This document shows, in pieces, positions 1 to 7,387 of a stretch of 64,000 nt of DNA. The stretch comes from Methylotenera_A sp044228245 (lineage in GTDB: Bacteria > Pseudomonadota > Gammaproteobacteria > Burkholderiales > Methylophilaceae): NCBI GenBank assembly GCA_044228245.1, contig JBGAVG010000005.1:62001-126000 (forward strand). The letters run 5' to 3'. Position 1 is the stretch's first letter, and each line of letters starts with the position of its first letter. The translations under genes and the position numbers were made by a program. The notes under the pieces are model-generated. The model was not told the DNA's origin, ran no database searches, and saw only the letters and a list, made by a program, of their open reading frames with translations.

Positions 1-1315
1 GGCTATTTTGCGTCACGCTCTTGACGTTCTGACCATCAATCAAAATGGCGCCAGATTCAACTTCGTAAAAGCGCAGCAGCAGATTCACAATGGTGGATTT
101 ACCCGCGCCGGAACGCCCGACCAGCCCGACTTTTTCACCCGGTTTGATGTGTAAATTAAGTTCTTTCAGCAGTTCTTTCTGGCTGCCATAGCTAAAGTTC
201 ACAGTTTCAAACTTGATTTCACCCTGGCTTACTTGCAGCGGTTTTGCGTCTGGCGCATCGATTATTTTATTGTGCGTGGTGAGTGTGTTAATGCCGTCCT
301 GCACCGTGCCTACCTGCTCGTAGAGTGTTGTCATCTCCCACATCACCCAGTGTGAAATACCGTTGAGCCGCAATGACATGGCGGTAACCGCAGCCACGCC
401 ACCCACCCCCACTTGCCCCTTGCTCCATAACCACAGCGCCAATCCGCCGCCGCTGATCAGCAGGCCCATATTAAGGAAATGATTGATGGTTTCCACCGCG
501 CTCACCAGGCGCATTTGTTTGTGCACCGTGCCCAAAAACTCGTGCATGGCAGATTGCGCATAGCCCGCCTCGCGTCCCGCGTGCGAAAACAGTTTGACAG
601 TGCTGATGTTGGTATAGGCATCGGTGATGCGCCCGGTCATCAGCGCGCGCGCATCGGCCTGGCGCTGCGAGACCTTGCTCAATCTGGGCACAAAATACAG
701 CAAGGCGCTTGCGTACAAAACCAGCCACGCCAGAAAAGGCCAGATAATCAACAGGTTAAAGCTGCCGACGACGGTCACCATGGTCGCAAAATAAATCGTC
801 ACGAATACCAGAATATCTGCCACGATAAACCACACATCGCGCACTGCCAGCGCGGTCTGCATGACTTTTGCTGCGACACGCCCGGCAAACTCGTCCTGGT
901 AAAAACTCATGCTTTGGTTAAGCATTAAACGGTGGAAGTTCCAGCGCATGCGCATGGGAAAATTGCCGGCCAGCGTTTGATGTTTGAACATGGTCTGCAA
1001 GCCGATAAATACGGTGCTTGCGATAAGAATAACGGCCAGCCAGGTCAAGTGCGTGCCTTCACGCGCCCAAAGTTCGGAAGGTGGAATGTTCGCCAGCCAA
1101 TCGACCACCTTACCCATCATGCCGAACAACAAGGCCTCGAACGCGCCGATGATGGCCGTCAGCAGCGTCATGCCCAGCAGATACGGGCGCAGGCCCTGTG
1201 TGCAACCCCACGCGAATTGCCAGAAACTTTTTGGCGGTGTGGTGATTAGGCTTTCCGGAAAAGGCTTGGCCAGATTTTCAAAATAATTGAATCCGTGTTC
1301 AAACCATTTAAACAT
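1..1315 (-). CDS. ABC transporter, fused permease/ATP-binding protein (3' part beyond window)
   Basis: A half-transporter of the MsbA/multidrug exporter type: an N-terminal six-helix membrane domain followed by a nucleotide-binding domain, acting as a dimer in the inner membrane. The reading frame opens at the ATG at 1315 (MFKWFEHGFNYF...) and stays open to base 1. Hydrophobic segments occupy roughly residues 45-330. The Walker A motif GRSGAGKST lies near residue 400 (about bases 92-130). The rest of the ATPase (Q-loop, signature, Walker B) lies outside the window. It begins two bases after the ispF stop, so it is probably the third gene of an ispD-ispF-ABC operon. The substrate cannot be told from the sequence. 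Confidence 0.85.
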   Translation of the reverse strand, partial: MFKWFEHGFNYFENLAKPFPESLITTPPKSFWQFAWGCTQGLRPYLLGMTLLTAIIGAFEALLFGMMGKVVDWLANIPPSELWAREGTHLTWLAVILIASTVFIGLQTMFKHQTLAGNFPMRMRWNFHRLMLNQSMSFYQDEFAGRVAAKVMQTALAVRDVWFIVADILVFVTIYFATMVTVVGSFNLLIIWPFLAWLVLYASALLYFVPRLSKVSQRQADARALMTGRITDAYTNISTVKLFSHAGREAGYAQSAMHEFLGTVHKQMRLVSAVETINHFLNMGLLISGGGLALWLWSKGQVGVGGVAAVTAMSLRLNGISHWVMWEMTTLYEQVGTVQDGINTLTTHNKIIDAPDAKPLQVSQGEIKFETVNFSYGSQKELLKELNLHIKPGEKVGLVGRSGAGKSTIVNLLLRFYEVESGAILIDGQNVKSVTQNS

Positions 1316-1317
1316 AG

Positions 1318-1791
1318 CTATTTTTGTACAATGGTACACACGGCCTCGGCCGCAATGCCTTCGCCGCGACCAGTAAAACCAAGCTTCTCGGTGGTGGTGC
1401 CTTTTACATTGACCTGTGAAACACCCACATTGCAATCAGCCGCGATATTGGCGCACATTTGTGCGGTGTGCGGTGACAGCCTGGGCGCTTCGCAAATCAC
1501 CGTGGCATCGATATTATTCACTGCATAACTTTTAGCCTCAAGCAATGCAACCACATGGCGCAACAGCTGGCGTGAATCAATGCCTTTGTAGCGATTATCG
1601 CTGGGTGGGAAATGCTTGCCGATGTCGCCCAGCGCTGCAGCGCCCAGCAAGGCATCGCAAATGGCATGCAATAAGACATCCGCGTCCGAGTGGCCGTCCA
1701 GCCCTTTTTCATGCGTGATTTCAACACCGCCGATGATACATTTACGGCCAACCACCAAAGCATGCACATCAAAGCCATGTCCTATGCGCAT
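1318..1791 (-). CDS. ispF: 2-C-methyl-D-erythritol 2,4-cyclodiphosphate synthase
   Basis: Cytosolic enzyme of the MEP isoprenoid pathway, converting the CDP-ME 2-phosphate to the cyclodiphosphate with release of CMP. The protein is 157 residues, the usual family length. The start MRIGHGFDVH carries the metal ligands D8 and H10, and the third ligand H42 follows the GLDGHSDADVLLH segment. The GFTGRGEG motif near the C-terminus is also typical. Its start overlaps the end of ispD by 10 bp, the common IspD-IspF arrangement, which suggests translational coupling. Confidence 0.97.
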   Translation of the reverse strand: MRIGHGFDVHALVVGRKCIIGGVEITHEKGLDGHSDADVLLHAICDALLGAAALGDIGKHFPPSDNRYKGIDSRQLLRHVVALLEAKSYAVNNIDATVICEAPRLSPHTAQMCANIAADCNVGVSQVNVKGTTTEKLGFTGRGEGIAAEAVCTIVQK

Positions 1792-2507
1792 GATGCTGAT
1801 CCTTTGTTTTTTTCATGCTCAAATAAGGCTTCCAGCAGTGCCAAATCTTGCGGATAAGTGATTTTCAGATTGCGCAGGTCACCTTGTACCAGTTTTGGCT
1901 GCAGGCCAAGCGCCTCAATCGCTTCAGCTTCATCCGTCGGCATACCGGCATAGCGCTCCAAAGCCATTTTCAGTGTTGCATAGCGAAACATCTGCGGCGT
2001 CTGCGCTTGCCATAAACCGGCTCTCGGAATCGTTTTATTCACGCGATTATCCTGATTGCCCTGCTTGAGCGTATCAGCCAAAGGCAGCGCCAGCAAACCG
2101 CCCACCTCATCGTTTTCGAGCGAGCTCAGCAAGTTATCCAGCAACCGGTTTGTCAAACCGGGCCGCGCGGCATCGTGCACCAGAATCCAGTCATCGTCAT
2201 TCACCTGCGACGTGATGGCCTGCAAGGTATTCAGCACGGTCCCGCTTCTGCTGTCACCGCCGGTGTAATGCAGTTTAAGCTTGCTGGCAGGCTCCAGCGT
2301 CAGGCTGCGCCAAAACCCATCGTCAGGATTCAAGGCCACATGGATATTGGTAATGCGCGGATGGTTAAAAAACACCTGTATGGAATGTGAAATGATTGGC
2401 TTGCCGGCCAATGGCAGATACTGCTTGGGCAGGGCGTTAGCCATACGGTTGCCAATGCCTGCAGCTGGAATGATTACATGAAAAAACGCCATGCGTAAGT
2501 TTAGCAT
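1782..2507 (-). CDS. ispD: 2-C-methyl-D-erythritol 4-phosphate cytidylyltransferase
   Basis: Transfers CMP from CTP to MEP, one step ahead of IspF in isoprenoid synthesis. The nucleotide-binding N-terminus reads VIIPAAGIGNRM, followed by PKQYLPL, and the VHDAARP motif lies mid-protein. Two in-frame ATGs are possible: 2507 (MLNLRMAFFHV, 241 aa) and 2492 (MAFFHV, 236 aa). The second fits the family better. Both ATGs sit inside the arms of a terminator-like hairpin at 2481-2514, so the choice of start and the source of transcript are uncertain. Overlaps ispF by 10 bp. Confidence 0.95.
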   Translation of the reverse strand: MLNLRMAFFHVIIPAAGIGNRMANALPKQYLPLAGKPIISHSIQVFFNHPRITNIHVALNPDDGFWRSLTLEPASKLKLHYTGGDSRSGTVLNTLQAITSQVNDDDWILVHDAARPGLTNRLLDNLLSSLENDEVGGLLALPLADTLKQGNQDNRVNKTIPRAGLWQAQTPQMFRYATLKMALERYAGMPTDEAEAIEALGLQPKLVQGDLRNLKITYPQDLALLEALFEHEKNKGSASCA

Positions 2508-2514
2508 GGCGTTT
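2481..2514 (-). terminator. amtB intrinsic terminator overlapping the ispD start
   Basis: On the minus strand an 11-bp perfect stem (AAACGCCATGC / GCATGGCGTTT, 9-nt loop) runs straight into six U. It lies 30 bp after the amtB stop. The two candidate ispD start codons are the ATGs in the two arms, and the U-tract encodes the Phe-Phe after MA. The structure is seen directly; termination is inferred. Confidence 0.75.
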
Positions 2515-2544
2515 AATGTTTTAGTCTAAAGCAGACATCTGTGC

Positions 2545-3744
2545 TTAATGCTCTGCGGTTGCGTTAATTTTATGTATAGACAAATCTGCGCCGTTAAATT
2601 CTTCCTCGGCATCCAGGCGAATACCAACCAATTGTTTAAGCACCCCATAAACAATCGTGCCGCCAACAAGCGCAACAATCACACCCAAACCTGTGCCCAA
2701 GAGTTGCGACATAAAACTCACGCCACCAAGGCCGCCCAAGGACTTAAGCCCGAAAATACCAGCTGCAATGCCGCCCCATGCGCCGCACAGGCCATGCAAT
2801 GGCCACACACCCAGCACATCATCTATTTTTAAGCGGTTCTGCGTCATGGTAAAAGCCCATACAAACAGGGCTCCAGCCACTGCGCCGGTCGCCAATGCGC
2901 CTAGCGGATGCATGACATCTGAACCGGCACATACTGCCACCAAGCCCGCCAGCGGACCATTGTGCACAAAACCCGGGTCATTTTTACCCATGACTAAAGC
3001 CGCTAAGGTACCGCCAACCAAAGCCATGAGCGAGTTAACAGCCACCAGGCCGGAAATGCCCTGGATGCTTTGCGCGGACATGACATTAAAGCCAAACCAG
3101 CCTACAGTGAGTATCCATGCGCCTAACGCAAGGAACGGGATATTGGACGGCGGATGTGCGTGAATCCTTCCATCTACACCATACCGACCACTACGGGCGC
3201 CCAGTAAAAGCACGGCGGTTAGCGCTATCCAGCCGCCCATGGCATGCACCACAACGGAGCCGGCAAAATCATGGAATTTGGCGCCAAAAGCGGCGTTGAG
3301 CCAGTCTTGAAAGCCATGCTGATTATTCCACGCGATACCCTCAAAAAATGGATAGATAAACCCGACCAGTAAAAATGTCGCAGCCATTTGCGGATTAAAC
3401 TTTGCGCGCTCGGCGATGCCGCCGGAAACAATGGCCGGGATAGCTGCGGCAAAGGTAAGCAGGAAGAAGAATTTAACCAGGTCATAGCCATTTTTCGCAG
3501 CAAGCATCTCTGCACCGCTGAAAAAATTAACTCCATAGGCAATGCTATAGCCAATAAAAAAATATGCCACAGTCGACACTGAAAAATCGACCATGATTTT
3601 TACCAAGGCGTTGACCTGGTTTTTACTGCGGACGGTACCTACTTCTAAAAATGCGAAACCCGCATGCATGGCCAGCACCATGATGGCGCCAAGCAGCACA
3701 AATAACACGTCATTCGCAGAAACTAATGCTTCCATTAAAATCAC
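2545..3744 (-). CDS. amtB: Ammonium transporter
   Basis: Amt/Mep/Rh family channel of 399 residues with about eleven membrane helices and no cleaved signal that I can identify. The conserved DFAGSVVVHAMGG segment carries the first of the twin pore histidines and the GVWPLHGLCGAWG segment the second. Early motifs such as GFAFLEVG are also present. It takes up ammonium for assimilation. No glnK gene lies beside it in the window, unlike many amtB loci. The upstream region has a sigma-54 promoter and NtrC-like sites, consistent with nitrogen control. A terminator follows that overlaps ispD. Confidence 0.97.
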   Translation of the reverse strand: MILMEALVSANDVLFVLLGAIMVLAMHAGFAFLEVGTVRSKNQVNALVKIMVDFSVSTVAYFFIGYSIAYGVNFFSGAEMLAAKNGYDLVKFFFLLTFAAAIPAIVSGGIAERAKFNPQMAATFLLVGFIYPFFEGIAWNNQHGFQDWLNAAFGAKFHDFAGSVVVHAMGGWIALTAVLLLGARSGRYGVDGRIHAHPPSNIPFLALGAWILTVGWFGFNVMSAQSIQGISGLVAVNSLMALVGGTLAALVMGKNDPGFVHNGPLAGLVAVCAGSDVMHPLGALATGAVAGALFVWAFTMTQNRLKIDDVLGVWPLHGLCGAWGGIAAGIFGLKSLGGLGGVSFMSQLLGTGLGVIVALVGGTIVYGVLKQLVGIRLDAEEEFNGADLSIHKINATAEH

Positions 3745-3809
3745 TCCCCAAAATCAAGATTAAATTTAATTTTTTATTATGGTTGGCTTAAAAACTGACG
3801 TCAGAAATA

Positions 3810-3825
3810 AGCAAAATTCAAGCCA
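3810..3825 (-). promoter_or_regulatory. Sigma-54 promoter of amtB
   Basis: Read on the minus strand the sequence is TGGCTTGAATTTTGCT. The -24 GG and -12 GC dinucleotides have the spacing of the sigma-54 consensus TGGCAC-N5-TTGCA. It lies about 66 bp before the amtB ATG. Spacing and position are seen; activity is inferred. Confidence 0.7.
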
Positions 3826-3877
3826 TTGGCTTGGAGGATTGATTTTAAAGGATTTTTATAAATAGAAAATAATATGA

Positions 3878-3913
3878 TGCACCTTTTGTGTGCATTCAAA
3901 AGTGCATTGCACC
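3878..3913. promoter_or_regulatory. NtrC-like sites upstream of amtB
   Basis: TGCACCTTTTGTGTGCA (3878-3894) matches the 17-bp NtrC palindrome TGCACC-N5-GGTGCA with one mismatch. A further TGCATTcaaaAGTGCA and a TGCACC half-site follow up to 3913. They stand some 55-100 bp upstream of the sigma-54 promoter, a normal place for an enhancer. Confidence 0.55.
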
Positions 3914-3937
3914 ATAACAAAGCAGATATAGCTAATT

Positions 3938-4612
3938 TTACAGCATACTTACAGTATGACTGTTCAGCACAAACTTCTCTGCCTCCGGATTGCCTGCCCA
4001 AAAATGGAAGAATTCACGCACCACAACCAGAAACAGACGGCGGTTTTTCTTTACTTCAAATAGCGGCAGTGTCGCATCAACCGCTGTTCGGTAGACCTTG
4101 TTGTCCTTATCGGGCGCATCCCTAAGCCGTACCAGCAGGATTTTGGCAAGCTTCAGACGCGTGTCAATCAGCGCCTGTTCCGCATTCTCGTTGCGCAGCG
4201 CCTTGGCATAGCCTTTTAGCGCCCAACTGTCGGTCGTGCCAAATTTCTCCTCATCCACGCTATGCCACAACTCGCTTAAACTGACATGCACCGGCAGCCA
4301 GTCGATGGGCAAAGTGTCTTTAGTTGCATTTTTACTTAGCAGTGCAACCGCTTTTATATCATTGATCCAGAAAGGATAATACTCACGTGCGATGACCAGG
4401 CTTTCCGGCCAGTCGTCCTCACCAACGGTATCCATCAGCGCTTCGATGACATCACGATATACGCGGCCATTAAGCTCTTTGTTGGCTAATAATGGCATTA
4501 ATTTGTTCAGGAAATTAATCCGCGGCACAAAGGTATCCGGGCCAAACCCTTTAGTGGTCAGCAGCTTGATGTACACTTCTAGCGCTTGTTGCTCACGTGG
4601 CTGAATCGTCAT
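3938..4612 (-). CDS. Conserved hypothetical protein
   Basis: A soluble 224-residue protein starting MTIQPREQQALEVYIKLL with no signal peptide or membrane segment. It looks mostly helical, with many Leu/Lys/Glu-rich stretches and a Trp-Pro rich middle (WPESL, FWINDIKA, PIDWLP). I do not recognise a catalytic motif, though I have the impression of a family spread among betaproteobacteria. It is divergent from the DUF3301 gene, with 120 bp between. Its 3' end reaches into the amtB upstream region. Function unknown. Confidence 0.75.
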   Translation of the reverse strand: MTIQPREQQALEVYIKLLTTKGFGPDTFVPRINFLNKLMPLLANKELNGRVYRDVIEALMDTVGEDDWPESLVIAREYYPFWINDIKAVALLSKNATKDTLPIDWLPVHVSLSELWHSVDEEKFGTTDSWALKGYAKALRNENAEQALIDTRLKLAKILLVRLRDAPDKDNKVYRTAVDATLPLFEVKKNRRLFLVVVREFFHFWAGNPEAEKFVLNSHTVSML

Positions 4613-4735
4613 GAAATTTCCACTTAACTAATATTTTTAATTCTACGGCACAATCTATTGAAAAATATAATAAAACTCTCATATAGTATCAGTACATGCA
4701 TATTGTGCACATCACAAATAAAAAAGTAAATCATC

Positions 4736-5050
4736 ATGTTTGAAGTCACCCTGCTAGCACTGCTCCTGCTCGCCACCTGGTTCTGGCTGGACAGCATCTC
4801 CAAGCGAGAAATCGCCATCCACTTTGGCCGTGAGCTGGCAAACCGCTGCAATCTGCAACTGCTGGATGAAACGGTAGCCTGCAATATGATCCGGCTGGGA
4901 CGCGATAGCCGCGGCCATGCACAACTGTTGCGTTTTTACGAGTTCGAAGTCAGCGCCAGCGGCGCAGAACGCATGCAATGCAATCTGCAACTGCTCGGCA
5001 AACAGCTACAGACTTGGCATATTCCGCCTTATATCCAGCCGCTTCAATAA
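4736..5050 (+). CDS. DUF3301-type small membrane protein
   Basis: 104 residues. One N-terminal membrane helix (about residues 2-18, LLALLLLATWFWLD) is followed by a cytosolic region with GRELANRCNLQLLDETV and a RFYEFEVS segment, the hallmarks of the DUF3301 family. The family's function is not known. It ends two bases before gluQ and probably shares its transcript. Confidence 0.8.
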   Translation: MFEVTLLALLLLATWFWLDSISKREIAIHFGRELANRCNLQLLDETVACNMIRLGRDSRGHAQLLRFYEFEVSASGAERMQCNLQLLGKQLQTWHIPPYIQPLQ

Positions 5051-5052
5051 CC

Positions 5053-5949
5053 ATGCCCTATGTCGGAAGATTCGCACCCTCGCCCACCGGTCCACTGCAT
5101 TTTGGTTCACTGGTAGCAGCAGTCGCAAGTTATTGCGATGCAAAAGCCAAAGATGGGAAATGGCTGCTGCGCATGGAAGACCTGGACAAACCACGCGAAG
5201 TGCAAGGCGCTGCCGACGGCATATTGCGCACTTTGGAGGCATTTGGCTTTGAATGGGATAGAGAGGCTTGGTATCAAAGCCAGCGCACAGAGTTTTACGA
5301 AAGTGCGCTGCAAATACTAAAAAACAAGGGACTGGCTTACCCATGCACCTGCAGCCGTAAAGAGATTGCAGATTCAGCCATCGCAAGCGGCATTGAAGGC
5401 GCGATATACCCGAAAACATGCTTGAACCATGCCCTGAAGACCAATATCCATGAGGCCTACAGAGCACTCACTTTAGATGAAAATATCGTCTTTCTGGATG
5501 AAATTCAAGGCGAAATCATACAAAATCTGGCGCGCGATGTCGGCGATTTTATTTTGAAACGGGCCGATGGTTTATTCGCCTACCAGCTTGCTGTGGTGGT
5601 GGATGATGCCGCACAAGGCGTTACCCACGTTGTGCGCGGCGCCGATTTACTTGATTCCACGCCACGCCAGATTTATTTGCAGCGGCTTTTGGGATACGCC
5701 ACGCCGCACTACGCGCATGTACCGGTTGTCAGTAATGCAGCAGGCGAAAAACTCAGCAAACAGACCCTTGCCAAGCCAATATATATGCGCCCTCCAGGGC
5801 ATGCATTATTTGATGCTTTAAGCTTTTTAGGCCAGCAGCCGCCAGCAGAAATAAAAAACGCCACACTGAATGAGGTATGGCAGTGGGCAATGACCAATTG
5901 GAGCATTTCCAATATTCCCAAACAGCGCGCAATCGTTTTTCACGATTAG
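5053..5949 (+). CDS. gluQ: Glutamyl-Q tRNA(Asp) synthetase
   Basis: A truncated glutamyl-tRNA synthetase-like enzyme that attaches glutamate to the queuosine of tRNA(Asp). The 298-residue protein begins MPYVGRFAPSPTGPLHFGS, which holds the HIGH-type motif. A KLSKQ motif stands in for KMSKS, and a zinc-site-like CTCSRKEI sequence lies near residue 100. The anticodon-binding domain is absent, as expected for the family. I place the start at the ATG at 5053: an in-frame ATG at 4978 would add 25 residues with no family resemblance, inside the upstream gene. Confidence 0.95.
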   Translation: MPYVGRFAPSPTGPLHFGSLVAAVASYCDAKAKDGKWLLRMEDLDKPREVQGAADGILRTLEAFGFEWDREAWYQSQRTEFYESALQILKNKGLAYPCTCSRKEIADSAIASGIEGAIYPKTCLNHALKTNIHEAYRALTLDENIVFLDEIQGEIIQNLARDVGDFILKRADGLFAYQLAVVVDDAAQGVTHVVRGADLLDSTPRQIYLQRLLGYATPHYAHVPVVSNAAGEKLSKQTLAKPIYMRPPGHALFDALSFLGQQPPAEIKNATLNEVWQWAMTNWSISNIPKQRAIVFHD

Positions 5950-5952
5950 CGG

Positions 5953-6087
5953 CCTTTCGCAAAAATGCTTATTGTGGATGAAGTACAAGGCGCACGGAAC
6001 ACAGAAACCGAGATAGTATGCGGTATACAGCGAGGTTGCGAGTACCGCGCAACGCAGTAATTCACCGCAAAAGTGCTTTTGCAAAGG
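5953..6087. repeat. Small palindromic element, MITE-like
   Basis: A 135-bp noncoding block bounded by imperfect inverted ends (CCTTTCGCAAAA at 5953 and TTTTGCAAAGG ending at 6087). Inside it is a second inverted repeat, GTTGCG-agtac-CGCGCAAC. Its core GATAGTATGCGGTATACAGCGAGG resembles the core of the element at 59333-59434 (17 of 24 bases). It fills the gap between gluQ and the PepSY gene, which face each other, and may also act as a terminator. Confidence 0.55.
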
Positions 6088-6093
6088 TCTCAA

Positions 6094-6843
6094 TTAATGT
6101 TGCGGTTTTTTTCGCACAGTCCGCAGATAAATCCAGACGCCGGATAAGGAAAGCACGACCAGCACGATAGCTGCCAGATCCATCAGCAGCGGGCCATAGC
6201 GGCCGAAGATGCGGCCACTGTGTAAATCCAGAATAATGCGCTCTAACGGGAGCGATGGCGCGAATGCTTGCTTTACTTCCTTTAACTCAGCATTCGGCAA
6301 GGCTTGTAAGCTGGCCCAGGTTAGCTGTTCGCCATCATATGGCTGCCAAGTCAAAGCATCGGTCGAGGCAAAGCTGCCGTGCGCGGTTGCAAGCACTAGC
6401 TTGTCACCCGCCAGCCCTAGCTGCTTTAGGGACTTGCCCGGCAGGTCTGCATCAGACAGCTTATCTATCAGTTGTCCTTCCGCCGTGTACAAATATAGCG
6501 CTTCTGGACCGGCAATGACACGCGCCTGATTCCATGTCATTGCGCCTAGCGGTGGCTGCTCAACGCCTTCACGCAGGATATGCCCATCCATCACCCAACG
6601 CCCATCAGCCGCTGCCAAATACCCATCTTTAAATAAATAGCCTTGCTTCGGCACTGTTGACTTGAGCCCGTACCAATGCATCAGCCATGATGCCTTGACT
6701 TCGCGCTTTGCTAGCGACAGCGCATCCGTATGATTTAAAGCCAGCCCGCTGATAGCAAGAAACAATAGAAACAATGCCGCAATCACGCCCGCGCGGGCAT
6801 GCCAATGGCGGACAAACCGGATCATTCTGGTTCTAAGACTCAT
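6094..6843 (-). CDS. PepSY-associated membrane protein
   Basis: 249 residues with two membrane helices, one near residues 15-36 (GVIAALFLLFLAISGLAL) and one near 218-240, enclosing a periplasmic domain. The conserved HWHARAG start and the ILDLHSGRIFG segment before the last helix are typical of PepSY-TM proteins, many of which take part in iron uptake or ferric reduction. Its ATG overlaps the stop of the FMN-binding gene by 4 bp, so the two are coupled. It is the last gene of the porin operon that has Fur-like boxes. The exact role is not known. Confidence 0.8.
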   Translation of the reverse strand: MSLRTRMIRFVRHWHARAGVIAALFLLFLAISGLALNHTDALSLAKREVKASWLMHWYGLKSTVPKQGYLFKDGYLAAADGRWVMDGHILREGVEQPPLGAMTWNQARVIAGPEALYLYTAEGQLIDKLSDADLPGKSLKQLGLAGDKLVLATAHGSFASTDALTWQPYDGEQLTWASLQALPNAELKEVKQAFAPSLPLERIILDLHSGRIFGRYGPLLMDLAAIVLVVLSLSGVWIYLRTVRKKPQH

Positions 6844-7364
6844 TCTGCCCGGCTCAATCTGTCAAAATACAGGGCTAACCGCGCCATGCGCACCATCGCA
6901 TTGACCGAAAGTGTCGCGCCTGAAATGCCGTCAACAGGCTGATTCAGGTGATCATCCGCCTGCAGCTGCGCCCCTTGAAACTGCTTAAGGAATGCCGGAT
7001 AGCGCACTTCCCAGCCCCGGCTTTCCCGGTAGGTGAGGATGCGCGCCTGGGCAATCTTGCCGTCAGTCACGACAAACCCTGCAGTTATCGGCTCTTCCTT
7101 GCCAATCTCTTCTAGAATCCAGGCACTCGAATTGCCGGTTCTCCAGTAGCGCTGCCGCGTTTGGTGAGGCGCATGTCCCAGTATTTTCTCTACCTGTTTC
7201 GCGGTTTCTTTATTCAGCCACAATGCCTGAGGCTTGGATACCTCGTTACCAAACGCTTCGGCCAGAAACTGCTCTGAAGTCAGATATTGCTGAATGGCTT
7301 GTGCACTGCCGGCCATCACCAGCAATAACAGCGCACAAGCTGCTACTATCATGTTTTTATTCAT
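6840..7364 (-). CDS. Periplasmic FMN-binding domain protein
   Basis: A secreted protein with a clear signal peptide (MNKNMIVAACALLLLVMAGSAQA) and a C-terminal FMN_bind domain. The motif DGISGATLSV contains the SGAT sequence in which, in RnfG/NqrC-type proteins, ApbE attaches FMN to the threonine. I use the ATG at 7364; a TTG at 7382 would add six residues and sits just behind a GAGGG, so the start is not settled. The gene lies between the porin and the PepSY membrane protein and overlaps the latter by 4 bp. A flavin electron carrier feeding the PepSY partner is an inference. Confidence 0.8.
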   Translation of the reverse strand: MNKNMIVAACALLLLVMAGSAQAIQQYLTSEQFLAEAFGNEVSKPQALWLNKETAKQVEKILGHAPHQTRQRYWRTGNSSAWILEEIGKEEPITAGFVVTDGKIAQARILTYRESRGWEVRYPAFLKQFQGAQLQADDHLNQPVDGISGATLSVNAMVRMARLALYFDRLSRAE

Positions 7365-7387
7365 AACGAGATTATGAATCAATCCCT

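Noticed and set aside
2657..3163. 168-aa open frame on the plus strand inside amtB
   Set aside because: Antisense shadow of a well-conserved transporter; low-complexity Pro/Thr/Ala composition.
3801..4001. 66-aa minus-strand frame overlapping the 3' end of the 224-aa hypothetical gene
   Set aside because: It covers the amtB promoter and NtrC-like sites, and its composition is not protein-like.
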